The notes: a model not told the origin generated them from the sequence alone. A stretch of DNA of 62,494 bases from Enterococcus italicus DSM 15952 (GCF_000185365.1 NZ_GL622241.1:164724-227217), one strand, 5' to 3'. Positions 1 through 8,238 are shown, counted from the first letter of the stretch. A program made the numbers and translations.

Positions 1-78
1 TTTCACTTAAATCTTTTCCATCAGTCCTGATTGACAAAGAGCCACAATAGTTCATCACACTCTTTTATAAAAATTATT

Positions 79-110
79 AAAAAAAGTAGTTGCCATAAAT
101 GACAACTACT
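79..110 (-). terminator. Rho-independent terminator of the cold-shock gene
   Basis: On the minus strand an 8-bp stem (AGTAGTTG with CAACTACT) is followed directly by a T tract. It lies 16 bases beyond the csp stop codon. Confidence 0.8.
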
Positions 111-125
111 GATTAATTACATTGA

Positions 126-326
126 TTAAGCTTTTTCAACGTTAGTAGCTTGAGGGCCACGTTGACCTTCTTCTACGTCAAATGTAACTGCTTGGCCTTC
201 TTCTAAAGTTTTGAAGCCGTCACCTTGGATAGCTGAAAAATGTACGAATACATCGTTTCCGTCTTCTGCAGTGATGAAACCAAATCCTTTTTCTGAGTTA
301 AACCATTTTACTGTACCGTTATTCAT
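126..326 (-). CDS. csp: Cold-shock protein, CspA family
   Basis: This is a 66-residue single cold-shock domain, the usual size for the family. Both RNA-binding motifs are visible: KGFGFI (RNP1) and VFVHF (RNP2), after the typical opening GTVKWFN. Such proteins bind single-stranded RNA and DNA and act as RNA chaperones in the cytoplasm. I chose the ATG at 326 because GGAGG lies 7 bases upstream; the ATG 24 bases earlier would add an atypical N-terminus. A 5' untranslated stretch of about 110 bases separates the gene from its probable promoter, as expected for cold-shock genes whose leader RNA folds differently with temperature. It is monocistronic, with a clear terminator. The family call is certain; which paralogue it is cannot be said. 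Confidence 0.95.
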   Translation of the reverse strand: MNNGTVKWFNSEKGFGFITAEDGNDVFVHFSAIQGDGFKTLEEGQAVTFDVEEGQRGPQATNVEKA

Positions 327-442
327 AATAACTTTACCTCCATGACACATTACGTGTTTAATTGTAATAATAGATGATGTGAAATGAAGAATGTACCAGT
401 ATTGGATAACTCAAGATTTGCATATCAATTTATTACACTACT

Positions 443-471
443 ACCATAACACGAATTCTACTATATCACAA
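443..471 (-). promoter_or_regulatory. Probable csp promoter
   Basis: TTGTGA (466-471) and TATGGT (443-448) are separated by 17 bases on the minus strand. They lie about 120 bases upstream of the csp start and would give a long cold-shock-type leader. Confidence 0.45.
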
Positions 472-490
472 TGATTTTTACTGATTTTCC

Positions 491-1090
491 TTAAATTATT
501 TCTTTTAACCATGTATCCGTTTGCTCAAGATAGTTTTCTAACTCATTTTTAGTCAGATAAGGGACGCGTCCATAAAAATGATGCCCAATGATTTGAACGT
601 CTGTCCCGTTAAAGATCCATCCAGAAGTGAGTAATTTTATAGCTTTTGTTAGCTCCGTGTCCTCATTTGCTTGAGGCTAACCAGTCGGTGTCAAAAACAA
701 CGCCCTCTTCCCCGCAAAATTCTTTCTTAGGTTCTTCAGACTCAAAGCTATAGGCAAAGCCGTTTTGAAAGACACGATCAAAGTAGCCTTTCATGATAGC
801 AGGCATCCCATTCCACCAAATTGGAAAAACATAGATAGGTAAGCCAATTTGCAAAATTTTTTCTTGTTCAACTAAGACATCTGGTGGAAATATTTCTTGG
901 TCTCTAACAAAATTACCCTCTTCGACGTGAATCGTATCCTCACCTGCCAGAACTGGTTGGAAATTTAGTTGATACAAATCACGTACTTCTACTTCCAGTC
1001 CTTTTTCACATAATGTATGCTGGACTTACTTTAGCAATGCGGGCGAAAAGCTTTCTTTTCTAGATGGGCATAAACAATCAGTGCCTTCAT
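491..1090 (-). pseudogene. NAD(P)H quinone oxidoreductase (MdaB/flavodoxin-2 type), decayed
   Basis: The family is recognisable from MKALIVYAH at the start, PIYVFPIWWNGMPAIMKGY in the middle (FMN and dimer region) and a C-terminal half containing GHHFYGRVPYL. Intact members are about 190-200 residues and transfer hydride from NAD(P)H to quinones via FMN. Reading all frames from the ATG at 1090 (SD GAAGGAAG) I count four lesions: a frameshift near 1045, an in-frame stop near 1025 after LLK, a frameshift near 725, and a stop near 677 where a Q codon would be expected before PQANEDTEL. The true end is the TAA at 491-493. Only the central 104 codons remain open. No functional product is likely. 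Confidence 0.85.
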
Positions 1091-1192
1091 TTCATCTTCC
1101 TTCTTTCTGTTTACTTTCTACTTTTATTTTACCGTTTTTTGGTGTTAAATAGATAAATACCGGAAATTATTTTTTGCAAAGGAAGTTGTACT

Positions 1193-1849
1193 ATGAAACG
1201 TTATCTTGCCCCCATCTTTCTGATTGCCGCCTGTGTAGGCGATGCTTCACTGCCGTATATCTTAGGATTCGTTTATCCGTCCTTCAGTCAGAGTGCGGAT
1301 ATCATTAGTATCCTGGGGGAGCCAAATAGCCCAGTCCAAACTCTCTTTAATCAGTTATCGATTGTGACTGGTTCACTTTTTGTCTTAGGAGCACTGGGAT
1401 TGCCGGGATGCTTTAAGCAAGATCATAATCGTCTAGCTATTAATTTAATGAGTATATCGATAGGTGCTTATGGACTATTCGACTGCATCCTTAGTGGCTT
1501 AGTTGTCATCAATGACAGAGAAACTTTTTTCAATCCAATCTATCTTTTGCACTCAGCTGTTACTGGTATCGGTATGCTTGGTTTACTGGTTGCTGCTTTA
1601 ATCAGTGGCTGGCTTGCTAAAGAACGCGGACAAATGAAGTGGGCTACTTTCTTTTGGACCTGTTTGACACTTGGCAGTTTATGCATCGTTTTCTTTCTTA
1701 CTTATTATGTACCATTCTTACATGAAATCTTTGCTACCACACGTGGGCTGTGGCAGCGTGCAAGTCTATTCTTTTTATATAGTGCTGCAATCGGCGTCTC
1801 TCAAAAAGCTTGGTCTACTGTCAAAAAGGATATCTATCAATTTTCATAA
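1193..1849 (+). CDS. DUF998-type multipass membrane protein
   Basis: This protein has 218 residues and about six hydrophobic segments (near residues 5-25, 55-75, 83-105, 118-143, 152-172 and 185-203), so it is an integral membrane protein. Layout and length fit the DUF998 family, whose function is unknown. The ATG at 1193 is preceded by AGGAAG at suitable spacing. It stands alone: a decayed oxidoreductase lies upstream on the other strand, and a bidirectional terminator separates it from rplL. The family assignment rests on topology and general sequence feel rather than on a diagnostic motif. Confidence 0.65.
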   Translation: MKRYLAPIFLIAACVGDASLPYILGFVYPSFSQSADIISILGEPNSPVQTLFNQLSIVTGSLFVLGALGLPGCFKQDHNRLAINLMSISIGAYGLFDCILSGLVVINDRETFFNPIYLLHSAVTGIGMLGLLVAALISGWLAKERGQMKWATFFWTCLTLGSLCIVFFLTYYVPFLHEIFATTRGLWQRASLFFLYSAAIGVSQKAWSTVKKDIYQFS

Positions 1850-1860
1850 AACGGCGCGCA

Positions 1861-1920
1861 AAAAGACCATACCATCCAAAAGATTGAGAATCAATTTCTG
1901 GATGGTATGGTCTTCTTTTA
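1861..1920. terminator. Bidirectional terminator, repeat family A copy 1
   Basis: The inverted repeat GACCATACCATCCA / TGGATGGTATGGTC has A-rich and T-rich flanks, so it can terminate both the DUF998 gene and the convergent rplL. On the right it is followed by GCTGA...TCAGCC and a T tract. It is one of five related hairpins in the window. Confidence 0.85.
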
Positions 1921-1961
1921 GCTGAACAATCCTGTCTCAGCCTTTTTTTTGAAATAAATGA

Positions 1962-2327
1962 TTATTTCAATGTTACTGAAGCGCCAACTTCTTCTAAAGT
2001 AGCTTTTAATGCTTCTGCTTCTTCTTTAGAAATGCCTTCTTTAACTGGTGCAGGAGCGCCGTCAACTACAGCTTTAGCTTCTTTCAATCCTAAGCCAGTA
2101 GCTTCACGTACTGCTTTGATAACTTTCACTTTTTGGTCGCCAGCAGCTGTTAACTCAACAGTAAATTCTGTTTGTTCTTCAGCAGCAGCAGCACCAGCTG
2201 CAGCAACAGCTACAGGAGCAGCTGCAGATACGCCAAATTCTTCTTCGATAGCTTTAACTAAGTCGTTTAATTCTAAGATTGTCGCGCCTTTTAACTCTTC
2301 GACAATGTTTTCAATGTTCAATGCCAT
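1962..2327 (-). CDS. rplL: 50S ribosomal protein L7/L12
   Basis: This is a 121-residue protein of exactly the expected size. It has an N-terminal dimerisation region that binds L10 (residues 1-35), an alanine-rich hinge (about 36-52) and the globular C-terminal domain with [18 protein letters not shown], which contacts translational GTPases. The start ATG has GGAGGAAACCAATC before it. The gene lies 61 bases after rplJ and is cotranscribed with it. It ends at the family A terminator. The identification is secure. Confidence 0.98.
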   Translation of the reverse strand: MALNIENIVEELKGATILELNDLVKAIEEEFGVSAAAPVAVAAAGAAAAEEQTEFTVELTAAGDQKVKVIKAVREATGLGLKEAKAVVDGAPAPVKEGISKEEAEALKATLEEVGASVTLK

Positions 2328-2388
2328 GATTGGTTTCCTCCATTTAGTTGGTTTTTTCTTTGTTTTTTATTCAATGATTATGCGGCAA

Positions 2389-2892
2389 TTAAGCTGCATC
2401 GCCATCTTCTTTTTCTGCAACTGCATTGATAGCATAAGCCACGTTGCGGACTGGTGCTTGCAGTACAGATAGTAGCATAGAAAGTAATCCTTCGCGACTT
2501 GGCAATTTCGCCAATGCAGTGATTTCTTCAACTGATGATACTTTGCCTTCGATGATACCACCTTTGATTTCTAAGGCTTTTGCATCTTGTGCAAATTCAT
2601 CAATAATCTTAGCTGGTGCAACAACATCTTCATTACTGAATGCAACGGCAGTCGGACCAGTAAATACTTCTTCTAATCCTTCAAGACCTGCTGCTTTAGC
2701 GGCACGAGTTAAAATTGAGTTTTTGATCACTTTCATTTCAACGTTCGCATCGCGCAATTGTTTACGTAAACGAGTCACTTCGTCAACAGTCAGACCACGG
2801 TAATCTACAACAACAACAGATGATGCTGTTTTAAATTTTTCCGTTACTTCTTCAACGATAGCGGCTTTTTTAGCAATAGCTGCTTCACTCAT
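2389..2892 (-). CDS. rplJ: 50S ribosomal protein L10
   Basis: The product has 167 residues and carries the L10 features [15 protein letters not shown] and the L11-rRNA-binding N-terminal domain, with a C-terminal helix that holds L7/L12 dimers. I start it at ATG 2892, which follows AGGAGGTGAAAAAA. The longer open frame upstream simply reads through the leader RNA. Expression is controlled by the L10 leader with an attenuator hairpin just upstream. It forms a two-gene operon with rplL. Confidence 0.98.
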   Translation of the reverse strand: MSEAAIAKKAAIVEEVTEKFKTASSVVVVDYRGLTVDEVTRLRKQLRDANVEMKVIKNSILTRAAKAAGLEGLEEVFTGPTAVAFSNEDVVAPAKIIDEFAQDAKALEIKGGIIEGKVSSVEEITALAKLPSREGLLSMLLSVLQAPVRNVAYAINAVAEKEDGDAA

Positions 2893-2933
2893 TTTTTTCA
2901 CCTCCTGATTTTGATGGAAGAGTTTCTTTAAAT

Positions 2934-2964
2934 AAAAAAACTCTATGCCACCGTAGACATAGAG
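2934..2964 (-). terminator. Attenuator hairpin inside the L10 leader
   Basis: CTCTATG and CATAGAG pair around a 10-base loop and are followed on the minus strand by seven T residues. The hairpin lies between the L10-binding leader and the rplJ ribosome binding site. It is therefore an intrinsic terminator ahead of the gene, consistent with attenuation control. Confidence 0.7.
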
Positions 2965-3046
2965 GGACAATTGAATTATCTTCAACGTTTGTCCTCGGTA
3001 GGAATTATGACTAGGTCACCTACTGTCTTCGGTACAGTTAATTATT
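2934..3046 (-). promoter_or_regulatory. Ribosomal protein L10 leader RNA
   Basis: The minus strand between rplA and rplJ contains GTACCGAAGACAGTAGGTG and CCTACCGAGGACAAACGTTG, segments typical of the L10 leader that binds the L10-L12 complex in Firmicutes. The partners (AGTAGGTGA and CCTACC) can pair. The attenuator forms the 3' part. Upstream, a strong stem at 3050-3082 (GATACCTT with AAGGTATC) has no T tract after it. Its role is unclear. Confidence 0.8.
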
Positions 3047-3099
3047 AACCTTAGATACCTTACCATACGCAAGGTATCTAAGTCAAGTTAATTAGCTAA

Positions 3100-3789
3100 T
3101 TAAAAAGAAGTTGCATCCACGTGAATACCAGGTCCGAATGTAGTCGTTACTGTAATGTTCTTCATGTAAATACCTTTAGCAGCAGCTGGTTTCGCTTTTA
3201 CTAATACATCGTGAATTGTTTTGAAGTTTTCTACTAATTTAGCATCTTCAAATGAAACTTTTCCGATTGGTACATGGATATTTCCAACTTTGTCCACACG
3301 GTATGTTACTTTACCGGCTTTTACTTCGTTGATTGCTTTTGTTACGTCCATTGTTACTGTACCAGTTTTAGGGTTAGGCATTAATCCTTTTGGTCCTAAA
3401 ACGCGTCCAAGTTTACCAACTTCAGCCATCATGTCTGGCGTTGCAACAACAACGTCAAAGTCAAACCAGCCACCTTGGATTTTTTGAGCTAGATCAGCTT
3501 CGCCAACGTAGTCAGCACCAGCAGCTTCTGCTTCTTTTGCTTTTTCGCCTTTAGCGAATACTAAAACTTTTTGTGTTTTACCAGTTCCGTTTGGTAATAC
3601 AACAGCACCACGAATTTGTTGGTCTGCTTTCTTAGGATCGACATTTAGACGGTAAGCAACTTCAACTGTTGCATCGAATTTTGCGATATTTGTATCTTTT
3701 GCTAATGCTACAGCTTCTTCAACAGAATAAGCTTTAGTCGCATCAACTTTTTTTAATGCTTCTTGCATTTTTTTGCTTTTTTTAGCCAT
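3100..3789 (-). CDS. rplA: 50S ribosomal protein L1
   Basis: The 229-residue protein contains the L1 signature region around [19 protein letters not shown] (residues about 122-140) and starts [12 protein letters not shown]. It builds the L1 stalk of the large subunit and helps release deacylated tRNA. The ATG at 3789 follows GGAGGAAACACAC. The frame is open for a further 21 codons, but these overlap a structured leader. The gene follows rplK by 107 bases, and that gap holds a hairpin resembling the one before rplK. Confidence 0.98.
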   Translation of the reverse strand: MAKKSKKMQEALKKVDATKAYSVEEAVALAKDTNIAKFDATVEVAYRLNVDPKKADQQIRGAVVLPNGTGKTQKVLVFAKGEKAKEAEAAGADYVGEADLAQKIQGGWFDFDVVVATPDMMAEVGKLGRVLGPKGLMPNPKTGTVTMDVTKAINEVKAGKVTYRVDKVGNIHVPIGKVSFEDAKLVENFKTIHDVLVKAKPAAAKGIYMKNITVTTTFGPGIHVDATSF

Positions 3790-3806
3790 GTGTGTTTCCT
3801 CCTTGA

Positions 3807-3836
3807 ATGTGGTTATAACGGTAGAACCTCCCACGT
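3807..3836 (-). promoter_or_regulatory. Hairpin motif upstream of rplA, possible L1-binding site
   Basis: On the minus strand the sequence reads CGTGGGAGG, a small hairpin, then AACCACAT. The same pattern (GTGGGAGG ... ACCACAT) occurs upstream of rplK at 4341-4380. L1 is known to repress its operon by binding an rRNA-like mRNA structure. That this motif is its target is my inference from its position and repetition. Confidence 0.4.
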
Positions 3837-3896
3837 GTTCTTTATCTTTCAATAAAGAGCCGACTGAGAAGCTACTTCCTTAGGGTTGGTTGAAAC

Positions 3897-4319
3897 TTAT
3901 TCAACAACGATCCCCATGCTTCGTGCAGTTCCTTCAACCATGCGCATAGCTGCTTCGACGCTAGCTGCGTTTAGGTCTTCCATTTTTAATTCAGCGATTT
4001 CTTTTACTTGATCGCTAGAAACAGTTGCAACTTTAGTTTTGTTAGGCTCACCAGAACCTTTTTCGATTTTTGCAGCTTTCTTCAATAATACTGCAGCTGG
4101 TGGTGTTTTTGTTACGAATGTAAATGAACGGTCTTCATATACAGAGATAACAACTGGAATAATTAAACCTGCTTGATCAGCTGTACGAGCATTGAATTCT
4201 TTTGTGAATCCCATGATGTTCACACCTGCTTGACCTAATGCAGGACCTACTGGGGGAGCTGGTGTTGCTTTACCTGCAGGAATTTGCAATTTAACGATTT
4301 TTTCAACTTTTTTTGCCAC
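3897..4319 (-). CDS. rplK: 50S ribosomal protein L11
   Basis: This is a 140-residue protein with the typical start [22 protein letters not shown] and the proline-rich [17 protein letters not shown]. It binds 23S rRNA at the GTPase-associated centre and is needed for the stringent response through RelA. The initiation codon is GTG at 4319, with TAAGGAGG nine bases upstream; the ATG close to the SD is out of frame. It has its own strong promoter, which is notable because nusG, its usual upstream neighbour, is 2.8 kb away across convergent genes. Confidence 0.98.
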   Translation of the reverse strand: MAKKVEKIVKLQIPAGKATPAPPVGPALGQAGVNIMGFTKEFNARTADQAGLIIPVVISVYEDRSFTFVTKTPPAAVLLKKAAKIEKGSGEPNKTKVATVSSDQVKEIAELKMEDLNAASVEAAMRMVEGTARSMGIVVE

Positions 4320-4340
4320 GAGACATACCTCCTTAAGTCC

Positions 4341-4380
4341 GTGATGTGGTTAATTGGAGATACGTATTTCTCCTCCCACG
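4341..4380 (-). promoter_or_regulatory. Hairpin motif in the rplK leader, possible L1-binding site
   Basis: The minus strand holds GTGGGAGGAGA, then TCTCC and ACCACATC. The outer GTGG can pair with CCAC around an inner GGAGA/TCTCC hairpin, leaving an asymmetric internal loop. The copy before rplA shares the outer elements but not the inner stem, as expected for a protein-binding motif that was kept while the rest drifted. Confidence 0.4.
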
Positions 4381-4420
4381 TAAACCATGCCTATAAATAA
4401 TTATTTACACGCACGATGAT

Positions 4421-4448
4421 ATTATAGCAAATTTTCAAATCATTTCAA
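4421..4448 (-). promoter_or_regulatory. rplK-rplA promoter
   Basis: TTGAAA (4443-4448) and TATAAT (4421-4426) are spaced by 16 bases, with a TG one base before the -10. This is a near-consensus SigA promoter about 100 bases upstream of the rplK start. Confidence 0.8.
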
Positions 4449-4548
4449 CTAATTTTTCTTATTTTCTTGCTTTTATAGGTAAACTAGTCGCTCCTCTTTC
4501 TATACTATGCTACACTACAATCGTAACTTTAAGATAAGGTGGAAAAAT

Positions 4549-5214
4549 ATGGAACAATTAAATTATCGCAGTGTATTTGATATTATTGGACCAGTAATGG
4601 TGGGACCTAGTAGTTCACACACGGCTGGAGCGGCACGCATCGGCAAAGTCGTTCGCAATATTTTTGGTGAACAACCCGATACTGTGGATATTTATTTATA
4701 TGAATCATTTGCCAAGACGTATCGCGGGCATGGTACGGATATTGCTTTAGTTGGTGGCTTGTTAGGAATGGATCCAGATGATAGCCGGCTAGGAGATTCC
4801 TTAAAAATTGCCTATGAATCAGGAATGGAAGTCCTATTTACTCCAAAAAAAGAAAAAGCTGAGCATCCAAATATGGTCCGTATGGTCGTCTATAAGGGTG
4901 AGCACAAGCTTTCCGTCACAGGCATCTCGATTGGTGGCGGCAATATTCAAATCTCTGAAGTGAATGGCTTTAAGCTCTCACTTTCACTGGGAACACCTAC
5001 TTTCATTATTGTTCACCAAGACGTACCGGGAATGATTGCCAAAGTAAGTCAATTATTGTCTGAGGCGACCTTAAATATCGGTACGATGACCGTGACTCGT
5101 GAATCAAAAGGTGAAAAGGCCATTATGATTATTGAAGTAGATGAACGCAACAGTGACGTGTTAGAAAAAATCCGTAAGTTAGAGCATATCTATAGTGCCG
5201 CTTACTTTGATTAA
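4549..5214 (+). CDS. sdaAB: L-serine dehydratase, iron-sulfur type, beta subunit
   Basis: This 222-residue subunit pairs with SdaAA to deaminate L-serine to pyruvate and ammonia. It shows the beta-subunit signature GPSSSHTAGAARIG near the N-terminus, where the serine/histidine loop lies, and a C-terminal ACT domain (from about residue 148, VPGMIAKVSQLLSEA) that probably senses an amino acid. The ATG at 4549 follows AAGGTGG; the ATG 42 bases earlier has no convincing SD. The gene ends 11 bases before sdaAA, and both run divergently from rplK. Confidence 0.95.
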   Translation: MEQLNYRSVFDIIGPVMVGPSSSHTAGAARIGKVVRNIFGEQPDTVDIYLYESFAKTYRGHGTDIALVGGLLGMDPDDSRLGDSLKIAYESGMEVLFTPKKEKAEHPNMVRMVVYKGEHKLSVTGISIGGGNIQISEVNGFKLSLSLGTPTFIIVHQDVPGMIAKVSQLLSEATLNIGTMTVTRESKGEKAIMIIEVDERNSDVLEKIRKLEHIYSAAYFD

Positions 5215-5225
5215 GGAGTCAAGAC

Positions 5226-6089
5226 ATGTTTTATTCAATTGCAGATTTAGTCGAGCAAGCTAGTAACTACCCGACTGTGGCCGAGTTAATGTTGGCGACT
5301 GAAGAAGAAATGACTGGCCGAACGCGCGAGGAAATATATCGCTTGATGGAGCGTAATTTAACCGTTATGGAACAATCCATCGAAGAAGGTGTCGCTGGGG
5401 TAACGTCAGTGACCGGTCTGACTGGTGGCGATGCGACCAAAATGAATCACTACTTAGCAAGTGGCAATTTTATGAGTGGAGAAACCATTTTAACCGCAGT
5501 ACGCAACGCCATCGCCGTGAATGAAGTCAATGCCAAAATGGGATTAATCTGTGCAACGCCGACTGCTGGTAGTGCTGGGGTCGTCCCTGGAGTTTTAATG
5601 GCTTGTCGTGAAAAATTACAGCTGACACGCGATCAACAGCTTGATTTTCTATTTACCGCTGGAGCATTTGGTCTGGTGATCGCTAACAATGCATCTATTT
5701 CTGGAGCTGAGGGCGGCTGCCAAGCTGAAGTCGGATCTGCTAGTGCGATGGCAGCTGCAGCATTGGTGGCAGCGAATGGAGGTAGTGCCCATCAATCCGC
5801 ACAAGCAGTGGCAATTACGCTAAAAAATATGATGGGGCTGATTTGTGATCCAGTAGCTGGCCTAGTGGAAGTCCCTTGTGTGAAGCGTAATGCACTAGGT
5901 TCATCACAAGCTTTCATCTCGGCTGATATGGCATTAGCCGGAATTGAAAGTGTCATTCCACCAGATGAAGTCGTGGCAGCAATGTATCAAGTCGGTCGTC
6001 AAATGCCATCGATGTTTCGCGAAACGGCAGAAGGCGGCTTAGCCATGACACCTACTGCTCAAAAATTAACCAAATCCATCATGGGCTAA
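5226..6089 (+). CDS. sdaAA: L-serine dehydratase, iron-sulfur type, alpha subunit
   Basis: This 287-residue catalytic subunit carries the conserved cysteines for the 4Fe-4S cluster in GGCQAEVG, ICDPVAG and VPCVKRN, and the glycine-rich TPTAGSAGVVPG. With SdaAB it converts L-serine to pyruvate in the cytoplasm. The enzyme is oxygen-sensitive and suits a fermentative bacterium. The start ATG follows AAGGAGTC at normal spacing. The two genes form an operon closed by the hairpin at 6118-6174. Confidence 0.95.
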   Translation: MFYSIADLVEQASNYPTVAELMLATEEEMTGRTREEIYRLMERNLTVMEQSIEEGVAGVTSVTGLTGGDATKMNHYLASGNFMSGETILTAVRNAIAVNEVNAKMGLICATPTAGSAGVVPGVLMACREKLQLTRDQQLDFLFTAGAFGLVIANNASISGAEGGCQAEVGSASAMAAAALVAANGGSAHQSAQAVAITLKNMMGLICDPVAGLVEVPCVKRNALGSSQAFISADMALAGIESVIPPDEVVAAMYQVGRQMPSMFRETAEGGLAMTPTAQKLTKSIMG

Positions 6090-6117
6090 TAAAAATGAGA
6101 GAGGATCAGCTACAAGT

Positions 6118-6174
6118 AAAAAGACCAGTAAATCCTTACGTTGTTTCTCAGCCTTTGGATTTTCTGGTCTTTTT
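6118..6174. terminator. Bidirectional terminator, repeat family A copy 2
   Basis: AAAAAGACCAGTAAATCC pairs with GGATTTTCTGGTCTTTTT. It serves sdaAA on the plus strand and the convergent hydrolase gene on the minus strand. The loop is in the opposite orientation to copies 1 and 4. AGCTAC lies just before it, as in copy 4. Confidence 0.85.
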
Positions 6175-6206
6175 CGTAAAAGCTATACACGTTCGGCACA
6201 TCCTTT

Positions 6207-7031
6207 TTACTGCCATAAGAAATATACAAGCAAGTTGTCGACTGTTTGATTTTCATGGAGCTGGCTATGTTGTGCCTTCGACCCTTTTACTATTTTATAA
6301 GTCACTGAGATGCCTTGGTTTTTTAGCAATGGAACAATGGCTAAACTACTCGCTAATGGAACAATCCCATCGCTCAAGTCGGTATCACTTAGTTGACCGC
6401 TAATGACTTCCACCACAAGCGAGCGATCTAATCTAGACGCATCGACTAAAAATTGTTGATAGCGTGCGGATTGTTCACTCGGACCATTCGCCAACAAATC
6501 TGTTTGAGACTGCGAAGAAAACGTATCGAGAAACTCATTAAACGGACCAGCAATCAAGACAACTTTGGCAACATTGGGTTGTTGATCTTCTTTTGCATGC
6601 TGCTCTAGATAATCAATCGTACTGACCGCTCCCATCGAATGACCGACAAGATTCACCTTATCAATCTGATACGTTACATTGAGGTAATGCAAGACTGCCG
6701 CAATCCAAAGTGATTGATTGGTTTGGGTGCTTTTGTTGCTTTGAAAAATCACTTGAATCATGGTATTTCCTTTGTCATCTGACAATTTTCCTTCTGCCGA
6801 AATGGTGCCATCTTCTTGAACAGTTAGCGTTAATTCTTTTTTAGCCTCACCCTTGTCTTTTAAGCGTTGCATCATCGAACCAAAAGAAGAAGGCCCCCCA
6901 CCATAGCCATGAAAAAAGACAGTCGGTGTCTGGCTTTCTTTGGTCGTCTTCTTCGTTGACTGGGAAGAGCTACAAGCACTCAGAACGAATAAAACAAGTA
7001 TGATGACTATTCCATAGCCAATTCGTTTCAT
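6207..7031 (-). CDS. Alpha/beta hydrolase lipoprotein, DUF915 type
   Basis: This 274-residue protein begins with a lipoprotein signal peptide ending in LSAC, so it should be lipid-anchored outside the membrane. The hydrolase fold is shown by the oxyanion region FFHGYGGGPSSF (about residues 39-50), the nucleophile motif GHSMG, an Asp in the SDGIVPL segment and a probable catalytic His in AQHSQLHEN near the C-terminus. Related proteins are annotated as DUF915 hydrolases or cell-surface esterases; the substrate is unknown. The nusG terminator lies just upstream, so an own promoter must be hidden in the short gap or within the end of nusG. It converges on sdaAA. Confidence 0.85.
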   Translation of the reverse strand: MKRIGYGIVIILVLFVLSACSSSQSTKKTTKESQTPTVFFHGYGGGPSSFGSMMQRLKDKGEAKKELTLTVQEDGTISAEGKLSDDKGNTMIQVIFQSNKSTQTNQSLWIAAVLHYLNVTYQIDKVNLVGHSMGAVSTIDYLEQHAKEDQQPNVAKVVLIAGPFNEFLDTFSSQSQTDLLANGPSEQSARYQQFLVDASRLDRSLVVEVISGQLSDTDLSDGIVPLASSLAIVPLLKNQGISVTYKIVKGSKAQHSQLHENQTVDNLLVYFLWQ

Positions 7032-7046
7032 TTCTTTCCCCTCCCT

Positions 7047-7076
7047 AAAAAAAAGCCGCTGTTTTACAAACAGCGA
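7047..7076 (-). terminator. nusG terminator
   Basis: On the minus strand GTCGCTGTTT pairs with AAACAGCGGC and is followed by eight T residues. It lies 8 bases after the nusG stop. Confidence 0.9.
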
Positions 7077-7084
7077 CTCAGCGA

Positions 7085-7630
7085 CTAGATATCATCTACT
7101 TGATCAAAATCAAGTTCTGTACTTGTTTCACGACCAAACATATCAATATTTACTTTTAATTTTTGACGTTCTTCATCAATTTCAGTCACTTGTCCTTCTA
7201 ATCCAGAGAAGGCACCTTCGATAATTTTTACCGTTTGGCCCAAGGCAACTTTTAATTCTACTGTACGTGTGCTCATGCCTAATGAACGCAAAATGCTGTT
7301 GATTTCTTCTTGCAATAATGGCGCTGGCTTGCTTCCGGCACCATGAGAACCGACAAACCCAGTCACACCTGGTGTATTACGGACAACATACCAAGATTCA
7401 TCAGTCATAATCATTTCAACTAGCACATAGCCAGGAAAAGTCTTATGCACGATTTCTTTTTCTTTTCCATTTTTCACTTCTTTTTCGACTTCTTCTGGTA
7501 CCACTACTCGAAAAATGTAATCACCCATACGCATACTTTGCGCACGAGACTCGATATTGGTTTTTACTTTATTTTCATAGCCAGAATACGTATGCAACAC
7601 ATACCAACTTTTTTCTACTGATTCCATCAT
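7085..7630 (-). CDS. nusG: Transcription termination/antitermination protein NusG
   Basis: The 181-residue protein has the N-terminal NGN domain (WYVLHTYSGYENKVK, FPGYVLVEM, NTPGVTGFVG) and a C-terminal KOW domain (GQTVKIIEGAFSGLEG). NusG binds RNA polymerase and links it to ribosomes or Rho. Two adjacent ATG codons are possible starts (7630 and 7627), both after AGGAG; I give the first. The open frame continues far upstream over the end of secE, but that part is not NusG-like. It is cotranscribed with rpmG and secE and ends at a strong terminator. Confidence 0.97.
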   Translation of the reverse strand: MMESVEKSWYVLHTYSGYENKVKTNIESRAQSMRMGDYIFRVVVPEEVEKEVKNGKEKEIVHKTFPGYVLVEMIMTDESWYVVRNTPGVTGFVGSHGAGSKPAPLLQEEINSILRSLGMSTRTVELKVALGQTVKIIEGAFSGLEGQVTEIDEERQKLKVNIDMFGRETSTELDFDQVDDI

Positions 7631-7742
7631 TTGGACTCCTTTGTCTTTTTTCGTAAAATAAAAAAACCTCAGTACACCCGAAGTTTTTCTCTCGTCTGCA
7701 TTATACCATGCACACCGTAATTCTGCCACTTTCCTTAAACAA

Positions 7743-7913
7743 TTATTTAAGGATCCAAGCAAAGAGTTGTTGAATACCTGTATCCATCAAGAAGAATAAT
7801 ACCGCAAAAATCAAGGACGTCTCAATGACGACTAATGTATCCTTACGTAATTGTTTTCCTGAAGGCCAAGTAACTTTTTTCATTTCTTCTCTGACACTAC
7901 GAATAAATTTCAT
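7743..7913 (-). CDS. secE: Preprotein translocase subunit SecE
   Basis: A 56-residue open frame between rpmG and nusG reads MKFIRSVREEMKKVTWPSGK and then a single membrane helix (about residues 28-50). The VTWPSGK motif before the helix is the SecE signature, and the size fits Gram-positive SecE. It stabilises SecY in the translocon. The ATG at 7913 lies 14 bases after the rpmG stop. The order rpmG-secE-nusG is the common one. Confidence 0.95.
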   Translation of the reverse strand: MKFIRSVREEMKKVTWPSGKQLRKDTLVVIETSLIFAVLFFLMDTGIQQLFAWILK

Positions 7914-7927
7914 CCCGATGCCTCCGT

Positions 7928-8080
7928 CTACTTTGTCTCTCTATGAATGGTATATTGATTACAATATTTACAGAACTTATTAATCTCTAAGCGAGTACCT
8001 TTTTTCCCCTCACTCACAGACTTAGAATAATTCCGAGAACCACAAACTGAACAAGCAAGTGCCGCTTTTTTGGTTGCCAT
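7928..8080 (-). CDS. rpmG: 50S ribosomal protein L33, zinc-ribbon type
   Basis: The 50-residue protein has two cysteine pairs (CSVC and CKYC), so it is the zinc-containing form of L33; zinc-free paralogues are often made under zinc limitation. The start ATG at 8080 follows AGGAGGTAAGTTT. The frame is open further upstream but runs through the promoter. It is the first gene of the rpmG-secE-nusG operon. Confidence 0.96.
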   Translation of the reverse strand: MATKKAALACSVCGSRNYSKSVSEGKKGTRLEINKFCKYCNQYTIHRETK

Positions 8081-8117
8081 AAACTTACCTCCTGCCCGTT
8101 TCTCATTCCACCAAGTA

Positions 8118-8146
8118 AAAATAGCATTTTTTCCTATTTCTGTCAA
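8118..8146 (-). promoter_or_regulatory. rpmG-secE-nusG promoter
   Basis: A perfect TTGACA (8141-8146) and TATTTT (8118-8123) are separated by 17 bases on the minus strand, about 40 bases before the rpmG start. Confidence 0.75.
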
Positions 8147-8238
8147 ACGACACTTCATGTTACTTGCAATTCTTCTAGTTAAACTTTTAGGTGGAGTGTG
8201 TTATGATAAAAGTGAAAATTTATTATGGAGGTATGGTT

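Noticed and set aside
2032-2472. Long open frame on the plus strand across rplL and its upstream region
   Set aside because: It is antisense to rplL and the end of rplJ, mirrors their alanine-rich codons, and has no SD. It is a shadow of the ribosomal genes.
3050-3082. Strong hairpin between rplA and the L10 leader as an rplA terminator
   Set aside because: The stem is good but no T tract follows on the minus strand, so I do not call it an intrinsic terminator. It may be a processing site or part of the leader.
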